A stretch of DNA of 64,000 bases from Maridesulfovibrio sp. GTDB lineage: Bacteria > Desulfobacterota > Desulfovibrionia > Desulfovibrionales > Desulfovibrionaceae. The notes beneath the pieces were generated by a model. It searched no databases. It was given only the letters and a program-made list of their open reading frames with translations, and was not told the DNA's origin. Positions 24,817 to 31,182 of this stretch are shown here, one piece after another. Made by a program: the position numbers and the translations under genes. The stretch is taken from assembly GCF_963666665.1 (NCBI RefSeq), contig NZ_OY762999.1, forward strand, positions 1,121,501 to 1,185,500, read 5' to 3'. Position 1 is the stretch's first letter. The number at the start of each line of letters is the position of its first letter.

Positions 24817-25779
24817 ATGCATCTTGATTCAGAAAAGAATATATTAGGCAACCACCATGCTCATGACCACGCTTCCGGCGAAGAATGCGTACACGGCTGC
24901 CACCACCACGACCATCATGACCATTGCGATCACCATCACGGTGATCATAGTCATTCATATGATTATGCGCCCGGACCACTGGAGGGTAAAACCGGAATTT
25001 TGCTGACCGCTTTTGGCTGCGCTCTGCCTGATACCCATTATCTTTATGATAGATTTGAAGATGAGGTCCGGGAAAGATATCCGGATATGGATGTTCGTTG
25101 GGCTTTCACAGCAAACCGCATTCGCAGGAAATTGAGCAGTCGTGGTATCCCTGCCTTTTCTGTTGCGGAAGCTCTTTCACAGATGATTGATGACGGATTC
25201 AGTCATGTGGCGGTGCAGTCCCTGCACACTTTGCCCGGAGTTGAATATGACTGGGTGGAGCAGCAGGCTCGATCCATGTGTCATCCTCGTAAGGGACTCA
25301 GTCGGGTGACCCTTGGGGCTCCCATGCTCAATAAGATGGAAGATCTTGACCATACTGTGCAGGCTGTATCCGGCTATCTGCCGCCGGACCGCAAGGAAGA
25401 TGAAGGGGTTATCCTTATTGGGCACGGAACCTATCACAAGGGACATACTGCCTATATGGCATTGGAAGGTTTGCTTTCCAGATCATTGCCCAATGTGCTT
25501 GTGGGTACACTCATGGACAAGTCAGGGCCTGCAGAACTTGGCTCCCACTTTTTGGACCGGGGAATCAGTAAGATCCATCTCGTTCCTTTCATGTGCGTTC
25601 CCGGTCATCATGTACAGGTTGACTTGTTTGGTGAGGGCGAGAAGTCGTGGAAGAGTATACTTTCTGGCATGGGTTGCGAAGTTCTGCCAGTGTTTAAAGG
25701 TTCTCTGGAACATAAAGATTTTCGGAATATCTGGCATGATCATTTGGCTGAGGCAGTTGCTGAATTGAAAGTGGATTAA
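24817..25779 (+). CDS. CbiK-family chelatase with a His-rich N-terminal extension
   Basis: About 320 aa from ATG 24817 (a GTG at 24805 is possible). The first 50 residues hold 17 His and 3 Cys, a likely metal-storage or metal-sensing tail. The body follows sirohydrochlorin cobaltochelatase CbiK: GILLTAFGCALPDTHYLY, VQSLHTLPGVEYDW, LIGHGTYHKGH (first catalytic His) and VPFMCVPGHHVQVDLFGE (second His). The usual VGTxEG strand, which carries the Glu ligand, reads VGTLMDKSG here, so Met stands where Glu is expected. No signal peptide is present. It may insert Co, Ni or Fe into a tetrapyrrole, or act as a metal-handling relative. It follows the importer operon, which supports a metal role for that importer. 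Confidence 0.8.
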   Translation: MHLDSEKNILGNHHAHDHASGEECVHGCHHHDHHDHCDHHHGDHSHSYDYAPGPLEGKTGILLTAFGCALPDTHYLYDRFEDEVRERYPDMDVRWAFTANRIRRKLSSRGIPAFSVAEALSQMIDDGFSHVAVQSLHTLPGVEYDWVEQQARSMCHPRKGLSRVTLGAPMLNKMEDLDHTVQAVSGYLPPDRKEDEGVILIGHGTYHKGHTAYMALEGLLSRSLPNVLVGTLMDKSGPAELGSHFLDRGISKIHLVPFMCVPGHHVQVDLFGEGEKSWKSILSGMGCEVLPVFKGSLEHKDFRNIWHDHLAEAVAELKVD

Positions 25780-25996
25780 TCGTTTTTTTTCCTGTCCGCA
25801 AACTGTCTGCAAATTTGCGTATAGAATTTGGTAGTTTTAGGTTTTTTCGGCAGTTTTGAAAATGGACTGAAACAGATCTAGGTCGCAGGTATTAAGGGAT
25901 AACGGGCATTCCAGGCGGAAAATTTAATCTCCTGTCAGTCAATTCGTATTCAGCATGGCGTTAGGGGCATTCCGTTTGTTGGCCCCATTAAAATAT

Positions 25997-26033
25997 AGCC
26001 TCACAGTGTGTTAGCGCATAGTGGGGCTCTTTT
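25997..26033 (+). terminator. Terminator downstream of the importer-chelatase operon
   Basis: Stem 25997-26010 with 26015-26028 (one A-A mismatch and G-U pairs), loop TTAG, then CTCTTTT. Same core as the terminator at 3992-4026. It lies 217 bp after the chelatase stop. Confidence 0.7.
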
Positions 26034-26313
26034 GCTTTAGTAATAAGGTGTTGGAAGAGTTGCTACAACCGCTTTGTTTTTTATCGAGTGATAGAAAACT
26101 CAGGTGCTGTTTTAGCAGAAACCTCAATGGACTAGAATATTTTAAGGGTATTACCGTCCGTATTCCATGGATGCGGCTATATTCAGGCTGAAATATTAGA
26201 AAAGATATTCCAGGGGATTGAGCTTCGACCCTTCAGCGTTTGCAGGGGCAATAAGCTATGTTCCAGAGTCCTTTTCAGCTCCTGTGGAAAGGGCGGAACC
26301 CTTAGGAAGTCAT

Positions 26314-26371
26314 AAAAAGAGCCTGTTTACGCGAACAGGCTTGAAATATTAGGACAGCAAAAAGGTGAGTA
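26314..26371. repeat. Second copy of the 4074-4131 hairpin block
   Basis: This stretch repeats, with a few changes, the hairpin AGCCTGTT...AACAGGCT and the downstream TTGAAA-ATTA...AAAAGGTGAGTA found at 4074-4131. Both copies have the same orientation, 22.2 kb apart. On the minus strand the hairpin is followed by CTTTTT, so it can act as a terminator for minus-strand transcription. Confidence 0.6.
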
Positions 26372-26403
26372 AAATTTGTTAATTTTACTCACCTTTTTGC
26401 TGT
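26354..26403. repeat. Perfect 23-bp inverted repeat with 4-nt loop
   Basis: Bases 26354-26376 are the exact reverse complement of 26381-26403, with loop TGTT. The arms contain GGTGAGTAA, which also occurs as GGTGAGTGA/GGTGAGTAA at 26550-26569 and at 4125-4133. It lies 17 bp from the truncated tRNA, where recombinase-binding or terminator sequences of an integrated element would be expected. Confidence 0.75.
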
Positions 26404-26419
26404 AAACGATTGAAATAAT

Positions 26420-26469
26420 TGGCGGGCAATACAAGATTCGAACTTGTGACCTTCAGCTCCGGAGGCTAC
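26420..26469 (-). other. Truncated tRNA-Arg(CCG) 3' half (attachment-site scar)
   Basis: On the minus strand this reads as the 3' half of a tRNA: anticodon loop CTCCGGA (anticodon CCG), 3' anticodon strand GCTGA, variable loop AGGTC, T-arm ACAAG-TTCGAAT-CTTGT with perfect pairing, 3' acceptor strand ATTGCCC, discriminator G and encoded CCA. No D-arm or 5' acceptor strand (GGGCAAT) is present, and the 5' anticodon strand (GTAGC) already pairs imperfectly. Homology thus ends near the anticodon, as at att sites made by tyrosine recombinases that use tRNA 3' ends. It is not a functional tRNA. Confidence 0.8.
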
Positions 26470-26941
26470 GGAATCGTATCCTGTGTATGTTATTTCAGGT
26501 AGTTAACACCCGTTCTTTTCTCTTATATTACGTTCTCACCTGCTAAAAAGGTGAGTGAAAGGTGAGTAAAAATTATTTTATTAAATGAGAGAAAAGGGAA
26601 GAAGGATAAATCAAGACGGTTGCCTAATAACAGAAGGCAAACTGGGGTTATTATGACCTAGTCTCTACAGTGAACGGTTCATATTTCTCACACAATTATC
26701 ACTTGCAGAACTAATTATTGAACCTAGCGAACGTTATATAACGATTTTTTGACCGTGACATATCCAGTGTGTTGCCTGTAAGCGACTAAATTACAGTCTT
26801 ATTTTGCTGTATGTTTTGTGTCTTGCTTCATCTTTAATTTTAATTTTGTCGTAAGAGCTTTGTTTGACAAAGTTCCTACAGACTCTTAGTTGAAAATGAA
26901 TTTTAATTTCACAAAATACCCAGCCATTATAGGAGTGTAAA

Positions 26942-27880
26942 ATGATTTTAGAAAATGTCCTTAAATGCGTAGGAAATACGCCGTGTTTTGGCTTGAATTT
27001 AGGCAATGGCATTGTCCATGCCAAGGCTGAATTTATGAATCCCAGTGGTTCTGTGAAGGACCGTGTAGCAGCAAGAATCATCGACCTTGCAATCAAGGAC
27101 GGAAGTTTGCGTCCGGGGATGTGTATTGCTGAAGCTTCCAGCGGCAATATGGGTATTTCGTTGGCTATGGCCGGTGCTGCCTACGGTTATGATGTTACAA
27201 TTTATATGTGCGAGACCGCGAGTATTGAACGTCGGAATTTAATGCGTATGCTCGGCGCGAATGTGATACTTACGCCAGCACATCAGAGTGTCGGCGGGGC
27301 AGTCGAGGCGCTTAAAGTTGATGCCGTTTCAAATCCGAATTTATTTCTAGTTAATCAATTCAGCAACAAAGAAAATATACTTGCCCATTACAATGGAACA
27401 GGAAAGGAAATCTGGGCAGATACGGACGGCAAAATTGATTGTTTCATAAATGGAATAGGCAGTGGCGGGACATTGATGGGTGTAGGTTCCTATTTGAGAG
27501 AACGTAATCCTGATGTGCACTTGATTGCCGTTGAGCCTAAAGGCGCGGCCGCGCTCCTTGGGCATAAACCTAAAATACACAGTATTGAAGGTATCGGGGA
27601 TGGTTTTCTGCCTGAAATTGTCGACCCGCAATCCATAGATTCCATTATTGAAATTTCGGATTCTCAGGCTATTAAGTATGCGCATATGCTGGCGCGCGAA
27701 ATGGGCATTTTTGTTGGAATGTCAGCAGGGGCAAATCTTGCGGCTGCCGTAATGATAATGGAAGAACATCCAGATTGGCGTGTGGCTACAATTCTTCCAG
27801 ACCGGGCAGAGCGTTATTTTAGTACTCAACTGTTTAATGAACAGAATGACCTCGTTGATAAAGGTCCTGCCGCTGCATAA
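26942..27880 (+). CDS. Cysteine-synthase-family PLP enzyme
   Basis: A 312-aa fold-type II PLP enzyme starting at ATG 26942 behind AGGAGTG. The PLP Lys lies in NPSGSVKDRVA (near 36), the substrate-binding loop is ASSGNMGISLAM (usual TSGNTGI), the phosphate-binding loop is GIGSGGTLMG, and the C-terminal PLP contact is in GMSAGANLAA. NQFSNKENILAHYNGTGKEIW resembles the CysM/CBS branch. The odd Met in the substrate loop is worth noting, since specialised relatives such as SbnA diverge there. Beside a pathway that activates three Cys, supply of cysteine is the simplest role; making another amino-acid unit (for example SbnA-like) is an alternative. Confidence 0.8.
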   Translation: MILENVLKCVGNTPCFGLNLGNGIVHAKAEFMNPSGSVKDRVAARIIDLAIKDGSLRPGMCIAEASSGNMGISLAMAGAAYGYDVTIYMCETASIERRNLMRMLGANVILTPAHQSVGGAVEALKVDAVSNPNLFLVNQFSNKENILAHYNGTGKEIWADTDGKIDCFINGIGSGGTLMGVGSYLRERNPDVHLIAVEPKGAAALLGHKPKIHSIEGIGDGFLPEIVDPQSIDSIIEISDSQAIKYAHMLAREMGIFVGMSAGANLAAAVMIMEEHPDWRVATILPDRAERYFSTQLFNEQNDLVDKGPAAA

Positions 27881-27944
27881 ATATATAAAAACAGTCTATT
27901 TAAGCTTTATAAAATTTAATTCTAATGAATTGAATTTGACTCAA

Positions 27945-27995
27945 CAAGAGCAGTGTCCAGACGGCTTTAAACGCGTCTGGGCGCTGCTCTTGTTT
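27945..27995 (+). terminator. Terminator of the cysteine-synthase-like gene
   Basis: An 18-bp stem (27945-27962 with 27973-27990, several G-U pairs) followed by GTTTTG. It separates this gene from the TonB-receptor operon, which therefore has its own promoter. Confidence 0.85.
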
Positions 27996-28063
27996 TGTAT
28001 TATCAATTATTTCACCTGATTTGTTTCTGTCGATGAAAGGAATAATTCACATGATGTAAGATT

Positions 28064-28082
28064 GATATTGAAAGTCAATATA
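28064..28082 (+). promoter_or_regulatory. Putative Fur-family operator upstream of the TonB receptor
   Basis: GATATTGAAAGTCAATATA matches the 19-bp Fur consensus GATAATGATAATCATTATC at 14 of 19 positions. It contains a perfect 7-3-7 palindrome (28065-28081). It lies 78 bp before the receptor start, a suitable place for repression. Zur- or Nur-type regulators bind related sites, so the metal cannot be assigned from this. Confidence 0.55.
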
Positions 28083-28159
28083 AACAGGTCCTGAAACAAC
28101 TAAATCCTCATGAGGTGCAAAGGAAAACAAACTTATGGGGCTTTATCAGGAGTGAAAGA

Positions 28160-30226
28160 ATGAAGATGAAGAAGATCTATGGAGCTATGTCGCTGGTCGT
28201 CGCGCTGTTGCTGACGACCGCTGCATATGCTGAGGAAAAAAAAGAGTATCAACTCGAAAGCATGACGGTAACAGCCCAGAAAGTTGGCGAGGACATTCAG
28301 GATGTACCGATCAGTATTTCTGCATTCTCAGATGTGACGCTCGAGGAAAAGGAAATCAACAAATTCGACGAGTTGATCCAGTATGTCCCTAACATGTTTT
28401 TGCGCCAAAACAGTGTGGACAGTGAGATCGTGATCAGGGGTATCTCCTCTTACGCGAGCTCTCTGTTTTCTACAGCCGGTTTTTATGTGGATGGTGTCAA
28501 CTATCCTATCCACCAGATGCAGGACATGGATTTTATAGATATTGAACGCGTTGAAGTACTAAAGGGACCTCAAGGTGTTCTATATGGTCGAAACTCTCAG
28601 TCCGGTGTTGTGAGTATCATTACAAAGCAACCTTCAAATGAATTCTCTGCAAAATTATATGCTGATATTGGTGCATGGAATACTGAGAATTCAAAATTTA
28701 TTTTTAGAGAGGGCTTTAATGCAAATATTCCTCTGAAAGAAGATATCTTCAATATGAGAGTAAGCTTTCAAAAGGAAGATTCTAAGGGATGGATGGAGAA
28801 TATTTATAGTAATGATGATGCCATGGAAGTGGATCATATTGGTGGTAGGGCTACTGCTCTTTGGACTCCAAATGATGATCTGAATATTACATTTATCTTT
28901 GAAGGCAGAAATAAAGATGATGGTATTGGGGTCTATCGTTTTAAAAGCGGTGAGTATTCTACGCCCCGTAATGAGATTGCATGGGATGGCAGCAATAGAA
29001 ACGAAGTCTATTCCGATTCTGAGATTATCAAAATGGAATATGATGCAGGTTATTTTGATATTACTTCCATTACTGGTCGTCATGGATATTTTCAAAAGTA
29101 TGTCAACGATTATGACATGAGTACTCAAGCCTATGGTGATTCCGGAAGTACTTACGATGTACAGGTTATCAGTGAAGAGTTCAGACTTTCTTCCAAGGAA
29201 GATAAAAATGCTGTGATTGACTGGCTTGGCGGAATTTATGCCTACAAAGAGGATCTGAATACAGATTATTTCGGATATGGAAAGCATAATACTGACCAAG
29301 ATAACTGGGGGACAGCTCTCTTTGGTCAGGGAACATGGAATATGACTCCTGATTGGCACCTCACTTTGGGGGCGCGTGTAGATTACGTTAATTTGGATGG
29401 TAAAAAGGACCTTGATCTCACAGATTACGGGGAAGGAACAAGCACTCTTAAAGGCAGTATCAGCTCTGTTGAATTTCTCCCTAGTGCAACCATTGCTTAT
29501 GACATTACTCCGGACATAGCTTCTTACGCCAAGGTTAGCCGAGGGTATCTCGCCGGTGGTTTTGACTACGCTACCTCAGTCACTGATGAGCAGTTCAAAT
29601 ACGATCCTGAATATAGCATGAACTACGAATTAGGCATGAAGTCTACTTGGCTTGATAAAAGTCTGACTGCAAACGTAGCCATGTTTTATATTGATATTAC
29701 CGATAAACAAGTGGCCCAGTTAGAGCCTACTGCCACCAACCCAGACAACAGACGAATTGTTAACGCCGCTAAAGCTCAGTCCTATGGTGCAGAGTTAGAA
29801 CTCCAGTTTAAGCCTATTGACGGGCTCCTGCTTTCTTCTTCTGTCGGTTATGTGGACAGCCGTTTGCGTGATTGGAAAACAGTTGAAGATCCTTTTGATT
29901 ACGACGGTAAGAAAACTCCCGGCTCTCCTGACTGGACCTACACTTTCGGTGCTACCTACCGTTGGGATAACGGTTTCATGGTCAGTGCTGATTGCACCGG
30001 TCTCAGTTCCTACTACACAGATCCCAAAAACCAGAATGAAGTTGACGGACGTTTCTTAGTTAATCCGAGTATCGGATACGAAGGTGAAAACTTCGATGTG
30101 GTTCTCTGGGCGAAAAACGTTTTCAACGAAAATTACACCGAGAACGAATGGGATTGGGCCGGCAGTACTTTGGTTCAGCAGGGTGAACCGGGATCATACG
30201 GTATCCGGGTTGGCTATCACTTCTAA
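28160..30226 (+). CDS. TonB-dependent outer-membrane receptor
   Basis: About 688 aa from ATG 28160, with AGGAG at 28148-28152. A signal peptide ends near AAYA-EEK. The TonB box region is SMTVTAQK, then the plug (DVPISISAFSD ... VIRGISSY ... GFYVDGVNYP ... IERVEVLKGPQGVLYGRNSQ) and a barrel that ends in an aromatic residue (GIRVGYHF). It should import a metal-chelate across the outer membrane with energy from the TonB2-type system encoded at 60745-64000. It opens the plus-strand arm of the metallophore locus and is followed by a hairpin and a DUF4198 gene. Confidence 0.93.
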   Translation: MKMKKIYGAMSLVVALLLTTAAYAEEKKEYQLESMTVTAQKVGEDIQDVPISISAFSDVTLEEKEINKFDELIQYVPNMFLRQNSVDSEIVIRGISSYASSLFSTAGFYVDGVNYPIHQMQDMDFIDIERVEVLKGPQGVLYGRNSQSGVVSIITKQPSNEFSAKLYADIGAWNTENSKFIFREGFNANIPLKEDIFNMRVSFQKEDSKGWMENIYSNDDAMEVDHIGGRATALWTPNDDLNITFIFEGRNKDDGIGVYRFKSGEYSTPRNEIAWDGSNRNEVYSDSEIIKMEYDAGYFDITSITGRHGYFQKYVNDYDMSTQAYGDSGSTYDVQVISEEFRLSSKEDKNAVIDWLGGIYAYKEDLNTDYFGYGKHNTDQDNWGTALFGQGTWNMTPDWHLTLGARVDYVNLDGKKDLDLTDYGEGTSTLKGSISSVEFLPSATIAYDITPDIASYAKVSRGYLAGGFDYATSVTDEQFKYDPEYSMNYELGMKSTWLDKSLTANVAMFYIDITDKQVAQLEPTATNPDNRRIVNAAKAQSYGAELELQFKPIDGLLLSSSVGYVDSRLRDWKTVEDPFDYDGKKTPGSPDWTYTFGATYRWDNGFMVSADCTGLSSYYTDPKNQNEVDGRFLVNPSIGYEGENFDVVLWAKNVFNENYTENEWDWAGSTLVQQGEPGSYGIRVGYHF

Positions 30227-30234
30227 AAGATTGA

Positions 30235-30265
30235 ATCCGGCCCGTATCAGGAATACGGGCCGGAT
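30235..30265 (+). other. Intercistronic hairpin after the TonB receptor
   Basis: A 13-bp perfect stem, 30235-30247 with 30253-30265, loop CAGGA. No T run follows, and the next gene has a good ribosome site 10 bp later. It probably stabilises the receptor mRNA or lowers downstream expression. Confidence 0.55.
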
Positions 30266-30283
30266 AATACTAAGGAGAATAAT

Positions 30284-31129
30284 ATGGCTAGAAAATTATG
30301 GATAAACATGAATGAGTCTTTTGGCTTGCATAAATCTCTTGAAACTCCTCCGTGGCATTATTTCGTAAGTCTCGGTTACGGCCATGTCGTCCCCAACGAT
30401 GATTTTGTTGATGTAGCTTTAACTTTGGATTCATTCGAGTTGCTTTCTCCTTCTATGAAAAAGACAGCTTTGCGTCTTCCTGAAGGTAAGGTGGAGAGCC
30501 TTGAGTCTGCTGCCGGGGCAACAGTTAGTATCGGCGATGTTGCACCGCGAAAAATAGCTTTTAATGGTGATGCTGAAAAAGGGGTTCATCAGGTCGTTGC
30601 TGCTACAAAAGAGGAGTTTTTCGCTCTCTGGGAGGAAGACGGTAAAGTACAAACCGCGAATCTTCCCCTGAATGAAGTTGCTGATAAAAATGTACTTACC
30701 AGCGTAAAATATCAGGCTTTCGCTAAAACTTTTCTGAAAAATGAAGAGTGGAAACAGCCGGAAGCTTTGGGCCACTCTCTTGAAATAATCCCTTTGACGG
30801 ACCTCAGTGATGTCCATGTCGGTGACTGGGTCACATTTCAGGTTGATTTTATGGGCAAACCATTCACCTGCACTCAGGAATCCATGGAGTTCCTCCTAGC
30901 TTCTTCCAACACTTTTGGAGGAGAGGGAGGAGGTGATTTGGAAGGGTTCTTTCTTTCAGCCTACATCGTTAATGGACGTGCCAGAATCAAATTACCTACA
31001 GCTGGACAATGGCTCATCAATGTTTTTTCCAGACAGGATGTCACCCCTGACAATGAATTGAAAGAGTTAAGCGACAGCTGCCGCAAGGTCTACTACGGCA
31101 GTAGCGTCACCTTTAACGTGAAAGCCTAA
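30284..31129 (+). CDS. DUF4198 (NikK-like) protein without a signal peptide
   Basis: A 281-aa protein starting at ATG 30284 behind AAGGAG. It is clearly homologous to the exported protein at 59208-60104: LWINMNESF near the N-terminus, VSLGYGH, LSDVHVGDWVTFQVDFMGKP, FFLSAYIVNGRARIKLPTAG. Family members are normally periplasmic with an AHAH-type mature N-terminus and bind Ni, Co or chelates. Here the protein starts at MARKLWIN with no hydrophobic signal, so it either stays in the cytoplasm or its signal was lost. Many of the possible metal-ligand His of the paralogue's N-terminus are also missing. It may bind the metallophore or the incoming complex. Confidence 0.8.
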   Translation: MARKLWINMNESFGLHKSLETPPWHYFVSLGYGHVVPNDDFVDVALTLDSFELLSPSMKKTALRLPEGKVESLESAAGATVSIGDVAPRKIAFNGDAEKGVHQVVAATKEEFFALWEEDGKVQTANLPLNEVADKNVLTSVKYQAFAKTFLKNEEWKQPEALGHSLEIIPLTDLSDVHVGDWVTFQVDFMGKPFTCTQESMEFLLASSNTFGGEGGGDLEGFFLSAYIVNGRARIKLPTAGQWLINVFSRQDVTPDNELKELSDSCRKVYYGSSVTFNVKA

Positions 31130-31142
31130 AAAGTAATTATAA

Positions 31143-31163
31143 GGGGGGCGTATGACGCTCCCC
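31143..31163 (+). other. Intercistronic hairpin before the MMPL exporter gene
   Basis: A 9-bp stem, 31143-31151 with 31155-31163, loop ATG, without a T run. It lies between the DUF4198 gene and the exporter gene. Confidence 0.45.
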
Positions 31164-31182
31164 GTATTCAGAGAGAAATATA

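Larger units (their letters stand above)
25780..26941. other. Gene-free zone of 1.16 kb with tRNA scar and repeats
   Basis: No credible coding region. It holds, in order: a terminator (25997-26033), a hairpin block repeated from 4074-4131 (26314-26371), a perfect 23-bp-stem inverted repeat (26354-26403), a truncated tRNA-Arg 3' half (26420-26469) and two more GGTGAGT repeats (26550-26558 and 26561-26569). There is also a 12-bp palindrome, CGTTATATAACG (26732-26743). A Fur-like but weak palindrome (TGAAA...TTTCA, 26891-26911) lies upstream of the cysteine-synthase-like gene. It is A/T-rich compared with its flanks. I read it as the edge of an integrated element. Confidence 0.6.

Noticed and set aside
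26420..26469. A functional tRNA gene
   Set aside because: Only the 3' half is present; there is no D-arm and no 5' acceptor strand able to pair with ATTGCCC.
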